Shown here: one piece after another, positions 32,653 to 41,869 of the stretch
Layout of the letters: each line of letters begins with the position of its first letter
How positions within the stretch are numbered: position 1 is the stretch's first letter
From: Coriobacteriaceae bacterium
GTDB lineage: Bacteria; Actinomycetota; Coriobacteriia; Coriobacteriales; Coriobacteriaceae
Assembly (NCBI GenBank): GCA_902363875.1
Contig: CABJBO010000008.1
Coordinates: 11,983-73,302 of the forward strand
Direction of reading: 5' to 3'
Length of the DNA: 61,320 nt
Program-made: the position numbers and the translations under genes
The notes under the pieces: model-generated
Seen by the model: only the letters and a program-made list of their open reading frames with translations
The model's database searches: none
Told to the model about the DNA's origin: nothing

Positions 32653-33612
32653 ATGGGTTTCACGATTCTTGGAACAGGCTCGGCGCTTCCTAAGCGCAGT
32701 GTTTCCAATGACGAGCTGTCCGAGTTCCTCGATACCTCGGATGAGTGGATTTTTACCCGCACAGGTATCAAGAGCCGCCATGTATGCACCACCGAGTCAC
32801 TTGACGACCTTGCCGTAGCGGCGAGCGAGCGGGCACTCCAGGTGTCCGGAATCGACGCGAGCCAGCTGGATTTGATCGTCTGCTCGACGACGACGGGTGA
32901 CCACCTTGTTCCCGCCGAGGCGTGTGCCGTTGCTGAGCGACTGGGCGCGACGTGCCCTGCCTTCGATGTCTCGGCTGCCTGCGCCGGCTTCGTATTTGCG
33001 CTCGATGTTGCCGAGGGCTATATCGCCCGAGGACGAGCCAAGCATGTGCTTGTCGTTGCCGCCGAGCAGATGACGCGCGCGCTCGACTGGACCGACCGCG
33101 CCACCTGTGTGCTCTTTGGCGATGGGGCAGGCGCCGCGGTGATTGAGGCTGGGGGAGACAGCCCCCTTGCCGTTGAGCTTTCGACGGCGCCCGACGTCGA
33201 GACGTTGTGCGTTCCCGGTCTGGTCGGCACCTCGCCGTTTAAGGCCTCCGCAGATAGCGAGAGCGTGCTGTCCATGAATGGCCGCCGCGTGTTCAAGTTC
33301 GGCGTCAACGCGATTTGCGACACGGTCCATAAGCTTGCGAGCGATGCGGGCATTTCGGTCGAGGACATCGACCATTTTGTATTCCATCAGGCTAACGAAC
33401 GAATCCTGAGTCAGGCGGTCAAGCGCCTCGGTGTGCCAGACAAGCGCGTGGTTCGAACGCTGCGCGAGACCGGCAACATTTCGAGCGCATGCATTCCGCT
33501 TGCCCTCGACCGGCTGGCAAACGCCGGTGCACTTCACACGGGCGACACCATCGCCCTCGTTGGATTTGGCGCCGGTCTGGATATAGGTGGCTATCTACTT
33601 CGTTGGAAGTAG
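32653..33612 (+). CDS. fabH: 3-oxoacyl-ACP synthase III
   Basis: A 319-residue initiating ketosynthase that condenses acetyl- or branched acyl-CoA with malonyl-ACP. The catalytic triad is C110 (SAACAGF), H245 (VFHQAN) and N275 (GNISSA), at nearly the same numbering as the E. coli enzyme. AAAGGAGG precedes the ATG at 32653; a longer form from 32506 would run through both operator sites. First gene of the fab-acc operon. Confidence 0.96.
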   Translation: MGFTILGTGSALPKRSVSNDELSEFLDTSDEWIFTRTGIKSRHVCTTESLDDLAVAASERALQVSGIDASQLDLIVCSTTTGDHLVPAEACAVAERLGATCPAFDVSAACAGFVFALDVAEGYIARGRAKHVLVVAAEQMTRALDWTDRATCVLFGDGAGAAVIEAGGDSPLAVELSTAPDVETLCVPGLVGTSPFKASADSESVLSMNGRRVFKFGVNAICDTVHKLASDAGISVEDIDHFVFHQANERILSQAVKRLGVPDKRVVRTLRETGNISSACIPLALDRLANAGALHTGDTIALVGFGAGLDIGGYLLRWK

Positions 33613-33664
33613 TCGCACATAGGAAATAAAAACGCCCCTAGGGCACAAACAAAGGAGAACTACC

Positions 33665-33901
33665 ATGGCAGATCAGAAGACCTTCGAGCGCGTTTGCGAT
33701 GTTATCCGCGAGACCGCCGGTCTTGACGACGTCGAGATGAAGCCCGAGTCCACGCTCGAGGAGATTGGTCTCGACAGTCTGGGCACCGTCGAGATCCTCG
33801 TCGCCGTTGAGGACGAGTTTGGCATCCAGCTCGATACCGAGGAGAACCCCAAGACGGTCGGCGAGTTCGCCGATACGGTCGAGGCGGCATTGGAGAAGTA
33901 G
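33665..33901 (+). CDS. acpP: Acyl carrier protein
   Basis: A 78-residue acidic carrier. The phosphopantetheine site is S38 in GLDSLGTVE. AAAGGAG lies upstream of the ATG. It is placed directly behind fabH, in an operon with all the enzymes that use it. The fabK start follows the stop by two bases. Confidence 0.97.
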   Translation: MADQKTFERVCDVIRETAGLDDVEMKPESTLEEIGLDSLGTVEILVAVEDEFGIQLDTEENPKTVGEFADTVEAALEK

Positions 33902-33903
33902 AG

Positions 33904-34848
33904 ATGCTCAAGACTCCTCTCTGCGATCTGCTCGGCATCGAAAAGCCCGTGTTCCAGGGCGGTATGGCCTGGATCGCCGACGCCTCGCTGGCGTCCGCAG
34001 TGTCCGAGGCGGGCGGCTTAGGGATTATCGCGGCCATGAACGCCGACGCCAACTGGCTGCGCGACCAGATTCATGAGCTGCGCGCCAGGACGGATAAGCC
34101 CTTTGGCGTCAACGTCATGCTCATGAGCCCGTTTGCCGACGAGGTCGCGCGGGTCGTGATTGACGAGCGGGTGCCGGTCGTCGTGACGGGTGCCGGCAAT
34201 CCCACCAAGTACATGAAGGCGTGGAACGAGGCGGGCATCAAGGTCATCCCGGTCGTTGCCTCGGTGGCGCTGGCGCGTCTCGTGGCGCGTCGTGGAGCCA
34301 CTGCCGTGGTTGCCGAGGGTACCGAATCAGGCGGCCATATTGGCGAGACCTCGACGATGGCACTGGTGCCACAGGTTGTCGATGCGGTCGATATTCCCGT
34401 GGTTGCGGCTGGCGGTATCGCCGATGGCCGCGGCGTGGCGGCCGCCTTTATGCTGGGCGCCGCCGGCGTGCAGGTGGGTACGCGCTTTCTGATCGCAGAT
34501 GAGTGCACCGTATCGGAGCAGTACAAGGAGATGGTCCTGAAGGCCAACGACACCTCGACGCGTGCGACCGGCCGCTCGACGGGACACCCGGTGCGTGCCC
34601 TCAAGAGCCCCTTCACTAACGCCTACGCCAAGAGCGAGGCGGCGGGCGTAAGCGTCGAGGAGCTCGGGGCCATGGGCACGGGCGCCCTTCGCAAGGCCGC
34701 CAAGGACGGCAATTACGAAGAGGGCTCGTTTTTGTGTGGACAGATTGCCGGCATGGTCAACGAGCGCCAAAGCGCACGTGAAATCGTTGACGACCTGGTC
34801 GATGGCGCCGAGCACGTCCTGAAGGGTGCGTGCGCATGGGTGGCGTAG
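33904..34848 (+). CDS. fabK: Enoyl-ACP reductase II (FMN-dependent)
   Basis: A 314-residue TIM-barrel flavoprotein of the nitronate monooxygenase superfamily; its place between acpP and fabD supports FabK rather than a nitronate monooxygenase. PVFQGGMAWIAD at the N-terminus, GTESGGHIGE, VVAAGGIADGRGVAAAFMLGAAGVQVGTRFL are typical FMN and substrate regions. It catalyses the last step of each elongation round. FabK enzymes are not inhibited by triclosan-type FabI drugs. No FabI is seen in the operon. Confidence 0.92.
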   Translation: MLKTPLCDLLGIEKPVFQGGMAWIADASLASAVSEAGGLGIIAAMNADANWLRDQIHELRARTDKPFGVNVMLMSPFADEVARVVIDERVPVVVTGAGNPTKYMKAWNEAGIKVIPVVASVALARLVARRGATAVVAEGTESGGHIGETSTMALVPQVVDAVDIPVVAAGGIADGRGVAAAFMLGAAGVQVGTRFLIADECTVSEQYKEMVLKANDTSTRATGRSTGHPVRALKSPFTNAYAKSEAAGVSVEELGAMGTGALRKAAKDGNYEEGSFLCGQIAGMVNERQSAREIVDDLVDGAEHVLKGACAWVA

Positions 34849-35762
34849 CGTTTCTGTTTGCCGGCCAGGGCGCCCAGCACCCCGCGATGGGCGTCGACCT
34901 GATCGAGGCATCGCCGGCGGCCGCCGAGGTGTTCGCCATTGCCGACGAGGTGCGCCCGGGGACCAGTGAGCAGTGCCGAAGCGCCTCCAAGGAGGAACTC
35001 TCGCAGACCGAGAACACGCAGCCGTGCGTGTTCGTTCACGATTTGGCAGCGGCTGCCGCCCTGCGTGAGCGCGGCGTGGTACCTACCGCCTGTGCGGGTT
35101 TTTCGCTTGGCGAGGTCGCCGCGCTCACCTTTGCGGGGGCGTTCGATACGCGAGCGGGTTTTGAGCTCGTATGTGAGCGTGCGGCATTGATGGCCACGGC
35201 GGCCGAGCGTCACCCCGGCGGCATGCGCGCCGTCATCAAACTCGATGCGGCGCAGGTCGAGGGCTTGGCAAAACAGGCCGGCGAGGACTGCTGGCCGGTC
35301 AACTACAACAGCCCCCAGCAGACGGTTGTGGCCGGAGCGCCCGAGGCGCTGCAGGAGCTCGACGTTCTAGTGAAAGAGGCTGGCGGTCGCGCCATGAAGG
35401 TCGCGGTGTCGGGTGCATTCCATAGCCCCTATATGGCCGAGGCGACCTGTGGCCTTGCTGCATATATCGAGGCCGGTCACGCGCCGTCCCCGCTGCTGAT
35501 TCCTGTTATGGCAAATATGACAGCGGCGCCCTATCCGGCCGACCCGCAGGCGGCAGCGGAGATGCTGGCCAACCAGGTGAGTCATGCCGTGCGCTGGGTC
35601 GACACGCTGCATGCTCTGCAGGATCAAGGCATCGACACGTTTATTGAGGTCGGCCCTGGCAAAACGCTGTCGGGCCTGGCCAAGCGTACGCTGAGCGACG
35701 TTCGCGTGTATTCGTGCGAAACGGCCGAGCAGGTCGCAGCTATTGCCGACGAGCTCGCATAG
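34836..35762 (+). CDS. fabD: Malonyl-CoA-ACP transacylase
   Basis: A 308-residue acyltransferase that loads malonate on ACP. FAGQGAQHP at the N-terminus, S90 in GFSLGE and H196 in SGAFHSPYM form the active site. The gene overlaps the end of fabK by 13 bases; the ATG at 34836 is nine bases from GAAGGG, better than the in-frame GTG at 34830. The overlap points to translation coupling. Confidence 0.94.
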   Translation: MGGVAFLFAGQGAQHPAMGVDLIEASPAAAEVFAIADEVRPGTSEQCRSASKEELSQTENTQPCVFVHDLAAAAALRERGVVPTACAGFSLGEVAALTFAGAFDTRAGFELVCERAALMATAAERHPGGMRAVIKLDAAQVEGLAKQAGEDCWPVNYNSPQQTVVAGAPEALQELDVLVKEAGGRAMKVAVSGAFHSPYMAEATCGLAAYIEAGHAPSPLLIPVMANMTAAPYPADPQAAAEMLANQVSHAVRWVDTLHALQDQGIDTFIEVGPGKTLSGLAKRTLSDVRVYSCETAEQVAAIADELA

Positions 35763-35792
35763 TCCACAGGGCTGTAACCCGAAAGGAATGAC

Positions 35793-36566
35793 ATGGGCAA
35801 CTTGAACAACGGCGCGCTCGAGCGCAACGACTCACGTCGTGTGGCACTGGTCACGGGCGGCTCGCGGGGTATCGGCCGCGCCTGCGCTGTCGGTCTGGCG
35901 GAGGACGGCTTTGATATCGCCGTCGTCTATGCCGGCAGCGTCGATGCGGCGCGCAAGACGTGCGAAGCCTGTGAGGCGGTTGGCGCCACGGCACGCGCAT
36001 ATCAATGCGACGTGGCCGATCCCGCTGCTGTCAACGCGTGCGTGGAAGCGGTCCTCAACGACTTTGGTTCCATTTGGGCGCTCGTCAACAACGCCGGCAT
36101 CACCCGCGATGGCCTGCTCATGCGCATGGGCGATGACGCATTCGATCGCGTGCTCGATGTCAATCTCAAGGGAACATTCAATATGACGCGCGCGCTCACC
36201 AAGACCTTTATGCGCCAGCGCGGCGGTTGCGTCGTCAACATGAGCTCGGTCGTGGGCCTGATGGGCAATGCCGGACAAGCCAACTACGCTGCTTCCAAGG
36301 CGGGCGTGATAGGGCTTACCAAGGCGGTGGCGCGCGAGCTTACGCCTCGTGGCGTACGAGCGAACGCGGTCGCTCCCGGGTTTGTCGAGACAGATATGAC
36401 GGCAAAGCTCTCGGAGAAGGTGCGTACGGCAACCGAGGAACAGATTCCCCTTAAGCGCATGGCACGTCCCGAGGAAGTGGCCGGCGTGGTGCGCTTTCTG
36501 GCGAGCGATGCGGCTTCCTACATTACGGGCGAGGTTGTACGCGTCGACGGCGGAATGGCGATGTAG
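35793..36566 (+). CDS. fabG: 3-oxoacyl-ACP reductase
   Basis: A 257-residue short-chain dehydrogenase. The NADPH motif is TGGSRGIGRA; NNAG is present; the catalytic Ser pair is at S151-S152 (NMSSVVG), with Y165 and K169 (YAASK). AAAGGA precedes the ATG. An N-terminal extension of about 15 hydrophilic residues comes before the first strand, slightly longer than usual. Operon context makes FabG the clear choice among SDR proteins. Confidence 0.94.
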   Translation: MGNLNNGALERNDSRRVALVTGGSRGIGRACAVGLAEDGFDIAVVYAGSVDAARKTCEACEAVGATARAYQCDVADPAAVNACVEAVLNDFGSIWALVNNAGITRDGLLMRMGDDAFDRVLDVNLKGTFNMTRALTKTFMRQRGGCVVNMSSVVGLMGNAGQANYAASKAGVIGLTKAVARELTPRGVRANAVAPGFVETDMTAKLSEKVRTATEEQIPLKRMARPEEVAGVVRFLASDAASYITGEVVRVDGGMAM

Positions 36567-36605
36567 AAACCAGGGCCGAAGAACGGCTTGGATGAGGAGA
36601 CCATG

Positions 36606-37853
36606 ATGGAACAGAGAGTTGCAATCACCGGCATAGGTGCCGTATCGCCGCTCGGCAACACGGCGCTTGCCACTTGGGCGGCTATGTGCGCCGGCACGTG
36701 CGGTATCGGCCCGATTACGCACTTCGATACGGATGCGTTTGCTGTCAAGGTGGCGGCCGAGGTCAAGGGCTTTGACGGCAACGAGTACTTTGGTAAGCAC
36801 GATGCCAAGCACCTCGACCCCTGCGTTCAGTTTGCGATGGCGGCTTCGGACGAGGCCATGCACGATGCGGGCCTTGATGTCGAAGGCGCCATCGATCGCG
36901 AGCGCCTGGGCGTCTACGTGGGTTCAGGCGTGGGCGGCATGCAGACACTCGTCGACAACGTCCACACGATTGCCGATCGAGGGCCTCGCCGTGCATCACC
37001 CTATATGATTGCGATGATGATCCCCAACATGGCTTCGGGCAACATCGCGATTCGCCATAAGGCAAAGGGCCCGACCCTACCCGTCGTGACTGCCTGCGCG
37101 ACTTCTGCCCATGCGGTGGGTGAGGCGTTCCGCGCCATCAAGCACGGCTATGCCGACGCGATCCTCGCGGGCGGCGCCGAGGCCGCAATTATCCCCGATG
37201 CCGTTGCGGGCTTTACGTCCTGCCGCGCATTGACCACCAACCCCGATCCCGCGACGGCCTGCCGTCCGTTCGATGCAGACCGCGACGGCTTTGTGATGGG
37301 CGAGGGCGCCTGCGTGCTCGTGCTCGAGAGCATAGAACATGCGCAGGCGCGCGGTGCGCACATTTACGCCGAGGTCGTGGGCTACGGCAACACCGATGAT
37401 GCCTATCACATCACGAGCCCCGATCCCGAGGCTGCCGGCATTGCCCGTGCGATATCGCTGGCGGTGGCCGAGGGCGACGTTAAGCCTTCCGAGGGCCTCT
37501 ACATCAATGCCCACGGCACATCGACCAAGCTCAACGATTCGTCCGAGACGGCGGGCATTAAGCGTGCGCTCGGCGAGGACGCGGCGCGCGCCGCGCACGT
37601 CTCGTCGACTAAGTCGATGACCGGCCACATGATCGGCGCCACGGGTGCCATCGAGGTCATGGCCTGCGCCATGGCGCTCGAGCAGGGCGTGGTGCCGCCG
37701 ACCATTAACTACCACACGCCCGATCCCGCCTGCGATCTTGACTACACGCCTAATCGCGCGGTTCGCGTCGACCTTACCTGGGCGCTTTCGACCAACCTGG
37801 GCTTTGGCGGGCACAATGCCGCCATCGCGCTGCGTAGATATACGAGGAGCTAG
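36606..37853 (+). CDS. fabF: 3-oxoacyl-ACP synthase II
   Basis: A 415-residue elongating ketosynthase. The triad is C164 (VTACATS), H303 (NAHGTST) and H341 (SMTGHMIGA), the Cys-His-His set of KAS I/II. The ATG at 36606 lies six bases after GAGGAG; ATG codons at 36603 and 36588 are in frame but less well placed. It condenses malonyl-ACP with growing acyl-ACP. Confidence 0.94.
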   Translation: MEQRVAITGIGAVSPLGNTALATWAAMCAGTCGIGPITHFDTDAFAVKVAAEVKGFDGNEYFGKHDAKHLDPCVQFAMAASDEAMHDAGLDVEGAIDRERLGVYVGSGVGGMQTLVDNVHTIADRGPRRASPYMIAMMIPNMASGNIAIRHKAKGPTLPVVTACATSAHAVGEAFRAIKHGYADAILAGGAEAAIIPDAVAGFTSCRALTTNPDPATACRPFDADRDGFVMGEGACVLVLESIEHAQARGAHIYAEVVGYGNTDDAYHITSPDPEAAGIARAISLAVAEGDVKPSEGLYINAHGTSTKLNDSSETAGIKRALGEDAARAAHVSSTKSMTGHMIGATGAIEVMACAMALEQGVVPPTINYHTPDPACDLDYTPNRAVRVDLTWALSTNLGFGGHNAAIALRRYTRS

Positions 37854-37856
37854 AGC

Positions 37857-38333
37857 ATGGATTCCAAAAGACTTGCCGAGATAGCCGATGTTATGGAGGA
37901 CCGCGGCCTCACGCGCGTACGCGTTGAGGAGCCCGATGGCACCGCGGTCGAACTCGAGCGCGCGAGCGCCGCGCAGCCGGTTGCCGTGCCCATGCCTATG
38001 CCGGGTGCCGTGACTGCTCCGGCGGTGGCTCCTGTCGCCATGCCTGCCGCCGCACCGGAGCCCGCCGCGCAGGCGCCTGCCGCCGCACCGGAGCCCAAGG
38101 GCACCGAGGTGACCGCTCCCATGGTCGGCGTTTTCTATGCTGCCCCGGCGCCGGGCGACGAGCCGTTTGTGCACGTGGGCTCCAAGGTCAAGGCCGGTGA
38201 GACCCTCTGCATCATCGAGGCCATGAAGGTTCTCAACGAGGTGACGGCCGAGGCAGACGGCGAGGTGCTCGAGATCTGCGTGGCCGACGGCGACCTCGTG
38301 GAGTTCGGCAGTTGCCTTATGAGGATCGGATAG
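37857..38333 (+). CDS. accB: Biotin carboxyl carrier protein of acetyl-CoA carboxylase
   Basis: A 158-residue carrier. A short N-terminal domain is followed by a long Pro/Ala linker (about 45-80) and the biotinyl domain with K124 in EAMKV as the biotin acceptor. It lies three bases after fabF and the fabZ gene follows at once. The divergent birA gene encodes the enzyme that modifies it. Confidence 0.96.
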   Translation: MDSKRLAEIADVMEDRGLTRVRVEEPDGTAVELERASAAQPVAVPMPMPGAVTAPAVAPVAMPAAAPEPAAQAPAAAPEPKGTEVTAPMVGVFYAAPAPGDEPFVHVGSKVKAGETLCIIEAMKVLNEVTAEADGEVLEICVADGDLVEFGSCLMRIG

Positions 38334-38336
38334 GTG

Positions 38337-38765
38337 ATGTCCATGAACAAAGAAGAGCTCAAGAAGCTGTTGCCGCATCGCGAGCCGATGCTTTTGCTCG
38401 ACGAAGCCGAGCTGGTGGGCGACGAGGCCCACGGCAAGATCACGATTACGGGTGACGAGTACTTTTTGCAGGGGCATTTTCCGGGAAACCCGGTAGTCCC
38501 CGGCGTGATTCAGTGCGAGATGCTCGCCCAAAACTGTTGCGTGCTGCTGATGGGCGACGAGGAGGCGCGCGGCGCGACGCCGTTCTATACGAGCCTCGAT
38601 AAGGTGCGCTTTAAGCGTCCGGTGCGCCCGGGCGACACGGTTGATCTGGTGTGCAACATCACGCGTGCGCGCGGGCCGTTCCGCTTTGCGACGGGTACTG
38701 CGAGCGTCAACGGTGAGGTTTGCTGCCGCGCCGATATGTCTTTTGCACTCATGCACGAAAGTTAA
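38337..38765 (+). CDS. fabZ: 3-hydroxyacyl-ACP dehydratase
   Basis: A 142-residue hot-dog-fold dehydratase. LLPHREPMLLLD, then the catalytic His in GHFPGNPVVPGV (H47) and the Glu in QCEMLAQ. The start is uncertain: GTG 38334, ATG 38337 and ATG 38343 are all in frame and the ribosome site (GAGGATCGG) is shared with the end of accB. No FabA or isomerase is present, so unsaturated fatty acid synthesis is not explained by this operon. Confidence 0.93.
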   Translation: MSMNKEELKKLLPHREPMLLLDEAELVGDEAHGKITITGDEYFLQGHFPGNPVVPGVIQCEMLAQNCCVLLMGDEEARGATPFYTSLDKVRFKRPVRPGDTVDLVCNITRARGPFRFATGTASVNGEVCCRADMSFALMHES

Positions 38766-38774
38766 GGAAGGCTC

Positions 38775-40118
38775 ATGTTCGACAAAGTGCTCATCGCCAA
38801 CCGCGGCGAAGTCGCGGTCCGTGTTATCCGTGCGTGCCGCGATATGGGCATCAAGACCGTCGCCGTTTATTCCACGGCCGATGCGGACGCGCTGCACGTG
38901 CAGCTTGCCGACGAGGCGTATTGCATCGGTGGCCCGCGTCTTGCCGAGAGCTACCTCAACGACGATGCCGTGCTCACCTGTGCCGTAAAGTCGGGCGCCA
39001 AGGCAATTCATCCCGGCTATGGCTTTTTCTCCGAGAAGGCGAGCTTCGTGCGCGACTGCGACAAGTATGGCCTGACGTTTGTCGGTCCTTCGGCCGAGGT
39101 CATCGACAGCATGGGCGACAAGGACGCCGCACGTCGAACGGCTGCCGCGGCGGGCGTGCCCATCGTGCCGGGCTGCGATTTGCTCAAAAGTCCCGAGGAG
39201 GCAACAGCCGAGGCCGAGCGCATCGGCTGTCCCGTGCTCATCAAGGCGCGCGCAGGCGGTGGCGGCCGCGGTATTCGCAAGGTCGAGCGCGTGGAAGATG
39301 CGGCAAAGGCGTTCATCGAGGCGCGTGCCGAGGGCGAGGCCGTCTTTGGCGACGGCGAGTGCTACATGGAGAAGTTCGTCGCGCCGGCGCACCATGTCGA
39401 GGTGCAGATTATGGCCGATAAGCAGGGCCATGTGTTTTCGCTCGGCGAGCGCGAGTGCTCGGTTCAGCGTCGCAACCAAAAGCTGATCGAGGAGAGCCCC
39501 GCGCCGTGCCTCGACGGACGCGACGACATTCGTGCTCGCATGCACAAGGCAGCGCGTGACCTGGCTCGTGCCGTCGGCTACGAAGGAGCCGGTACCATCG
39601 AGTTCCTGTATTCGGACGACGGCAGTTTCTACTTCATGGAAATGAACACGCGCTTGCAGGTGGAGCATCCGGTTACGGAGTTTGTGACTGATACCGACTT
39701 GGTCAAGTGGCAGCTGCGCGTGGCAGCCGGCCAGCCTCTGCCCTTTGAGCAGGAGGACATGCCGGTTCGCAACCACGCCATGGAGTGCCGCATCAATGCC
39801 GAAACGCCGGACTTTCTGCCGTCATGCGGAACGGTCACCGCGTTGCGTGTGCCGGGTGGTCCGCGCGTGCGCTGGGATTCCGCCATGTTTACCGGTGCGA
39901 ACGTTCCGCCGTACTACGACTCCATGCTTGGCAAGCTCATCGTGTGTGCGCCCACGCGTGACGGCGCCATTCGCAAGATGCGTTCGGCCCTGGGCGAGCT
40001 CGTGATTGAGGGCGTGAGCGAAAACAGCGAGCTTCAGCTCGACGTGCTGGCAAACGACGAGTTCTTGTTGGGCATGTATCACACCGATCTGATGGGGCAT
40101 CTCTATGCTGATGAATAG
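38775..40118 (+). CDS. accC: Biotin carboxylase subunit of acetyl-CoA carboxylase
   Basis: A 447-residue ATP-grasp enzyme that carboxylates biotin on AccB. FDKVLIANRGEVAVRVIRACRDMG begins the protein; the Gly-rich ATP loop is ARAGGGGRGIRKV; EMNTRLQVEHPVTE holds catalytic metal and bicarbonate residues. AAGGAAGG lies before the ATG. Its end overlaps the accDA gene by 14 bases. Confidence 0.96.
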   Translation: MFDKVLIANRGEVAVRVIRACRDMGIKTVAVYSTADADALHVQLADEAYCIGGPRLAESYLNDDAVLTCAVKSGAKAIHPGYGFFSEKASFVRDCDKYGLTFVGPSAEVIDSMGDKDAARRTAAAAGVPIVPGCDLLKSPEEATAEAERIGCPVLIKARAGGGGRGIRKVERVEDAAKAFIEARAEGEAVFGDGECYMEKFVAPAHHVEVQIMADKQGHVFSLGERECSVQRRNQKLIEESPAPCLDGRDDIRARMHKAARDLARAVGYEGAGTIEFLYSDDGSFYFMEMNTRLQVEHPVTEFVTDTDLVKWQLRVAAGQPLPFEQEDMPVRNHAMECRINAETPDFLPSCGTVTALRVPGGPRVRWDSAMFTGANVPPYYDSMLGKLIVCAPTRDGAIRKMRSALGELVIEGVSENSELQLDVLANDEFLLGMYHTDLMGHLYADE

Positions 40119-41829
40119 AAAAGCGAAGACGGTCAACGTCCTCGAGGGGCCGATAACCGAGTCGTGCGCCGAGTTTCCCGCGCGCCACGTGTTTATCAAG
40201 TGCCCGGATTGCCGCCGTGTGATCGATGAGGCACGCCTGCACGACAACCTCGAGGTCTGCCCCCGTTGCGGCAAACACTTTCGCGTGAGCGGTCGCGCGC
40301 GCATGCGCATGACGGTCGACGAGGGCACGTTTGAGGAATGGGATGCCAATCTGGCGTCGGAGGACTTCCTCTCGTTTCCCGGTTATGCCGACAAACTCAA
40401 GAGCGTGAGCGAGCGTTCGGGCGAGCGCGATGCCGTTGTGTGCGGCAGGGGCAAAATCTGCGGTTGCGATACAGCTCTCTTCTTTATGGACGCCAACTTT
40501 ATGATGGGCTCGATGGGTTCTGTGGTGGGCGAAAAGATCTGTCGCACATTTGAGCGTGCGACCGAGCTGGGATTGCCAGTCGTCGGCTTTACCGTTTCGG
40601 GCGGTGCGCGCATGCAAGAGGGCGTGACCTCGCTTATGCAGATGGCCAAGATTTCTGCGGCGGTTAGGCGCCACAGCGAGGCGGGCGGCCTGTATATCAC
40701 GGTGCTCACCGACCCCACGACCGGAGGCGTAACCGCGAGCTTTGCCATGGAGGGCGACATTATCCTGGCCGAGCCCGATGCCCTGACGGCATTTGCTGGC
40801 CCGCGCGTGATCGAGCAGAACATGCACAAGCGCCTGCCCAAGGGATTCCAGCGCTCCGAGTTTTTGCTGGAGCACGGCTTTTGCGATGCCGTTGTTCCGC
40901 GTGGTGAGATTGCGCTCACGGTAGGCGAGCTGCTGGCGCTGCACGAAGGGCACGCGCCCGGCCTGGGGGCACCGCATGAGATCGTGCATACGGGTCGTCG
41001 CGACAAAAAGCTGGGACACTTGTTTAAGCGCTCGGCCGCACCAAAAAGCGCGCTCGAAATCGTCAAACAGACTCGCTCGGCGAACCGCGCCACGGCAGGC
41101 GAGATGATCTCGTTGGGTCTCGACGGATTCGTAGAGCTGCACGGCGACCGCTACTTTGGCGACGATGCTGCCGTGGTGGGCGGCATCGGCTGGAAAGACG
41201 GGCGACCCGTGACGGTTATCGCCATCGAGCGCGGTACCACGACCAAAGAGCGCATGCGTCGCAACTTTGGTATGGCACATCCCGAGGGCTACCGCAAGGC
41301 ACGTCGCCTGATGCACCAAGCCGAGAAATTTGGTCGGCCGGTTCTGTGCCTGGTTGATACTTCGGGCGCGTTTTGCGGCATCGGTGCCGAGGAGCGCGGC
41401 CAGGGCGAGGCGATTGCCCAGAATCTCATGGAGATGAGCGGCCTTAAGACGCCGATTGTCTCGGTGGTGACAGGCGAGGGCGGCTCTGGTGGCGCGCTGG
41501 CGCTGTCCGTGGCCGACCGCATCCTGATGCTCTCGAGCTCGGCCTATTCGGTCGTGAGCCCCGAGGCCTGTGCGTCGATCCTGTGGAAGGATACCGAGCG
41601 CGCGAATGAGGCCGCTGAGGCGCTTAAGCTCACGGCCCCCGATCTGTTGGCGCTCGGCATCATCGACGGCATTGTTGACGATAGGGGCCTGTCGCATGAG
41701 GAGATCGCCGGTGTCGTCATGTCCTCGGCATTTGATGCCTTCGATACGCTTGGGCAGCTCGACGACGCGACCCTCACAAACCTCCGCTACGAAAAGTACC
41801 GCGCAATCGGTCAGTACCGCACGATGTGA
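40105..41829 (+). CDS. accDA: Fused acetyl-CoA carboxylase carboxyltransferase (AccD-AccA)
   Basis: A 574-residue fusion of the beta and alpha carboxyltransferase subunits. Residues 1 to about 290 are AccD, with a four-Cys zinc ribbon (C33, C36, C52, C55) and GGARMQEG, then the AccA half from about residue 310 with GDRYFGDDAAVVGGIG and GEGGSGGALAL. The two active-site halves are therefore made in fixed 1:1 ratio. The ATG at 40105 (or 40111) lies within the end of accC. Last gene of the fatty acid operon. Confidence 0.94.
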   Translation: MLMNRKAKTVNVLEGPITESCAEFPARHVFIKCPDCRRVIDEARLHDNLEVCPRCGKHFRVSGRARMRMTVDEGTFEEWDANLASEDFLSFPGYADKLKSVSERSGERDAVVCGRGKICGCDTALFFMDANFMMGSMGSVVGEKICRTFERATELGLPVVGFTVSGGARMQEGVTSLMQMAKISAAVRRHSEAGGLYITVLTDPTTGGVTASFAMEGDIILAEPDALTAFAGPRVIEQNMHKRLPKGFQRSEFLLEHGFCDAVVPRGEIALTVGELLALHEGHAPGLGAPHEIVHTGRRDKKLGHLFKRSAAPKSALEIVKQTRSANRATAGEMISLGLDGFVELHGDRYFGDDAAVVGGIGWKDGRPVTVIAIERGTTTKERMRRNFGMAHPEGYRKARRLMHQAEKFGRPVLCLVDTSGAFCGIGAEERGQGEAIAQNLMEMSGLKTPIVSVVTGEGGSGGALALSVADRILMLSSSAYSVVSPEACASILWKDTERANEAAEALKLTAPDLLALGIIDGIVDDRGLSHEEIAGVVMSSAFDAFDTLGQLDDATLTNLRYEKYRAIGQYRTM

Positions 41830-41854
41830 CAAAGGGACAGTCCACATGTCACAT
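41824..41854 (+). repeat. ATGTGAC inverted repeat at the accDA stop
   Basis: ATGTGAC (41824-41830) and GTCACAT (41848-41854) flank AAAGGGACAGTCC. It overlaps the accDA stop codon. A related GACAAAAGGA hairpin lies at the other end of the following gene. Confidence 0.6.
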
Positions 41855-41869
41855 TGGGAAAGGCGTTCC

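Noticed and set aside
37077..39776. An 899-codon minus-strand frame across fabF, accB, fabZ and accC
   Set aside because: Covers four well-supported genes in antisense; Arg/His/Ala-rich product without domains.
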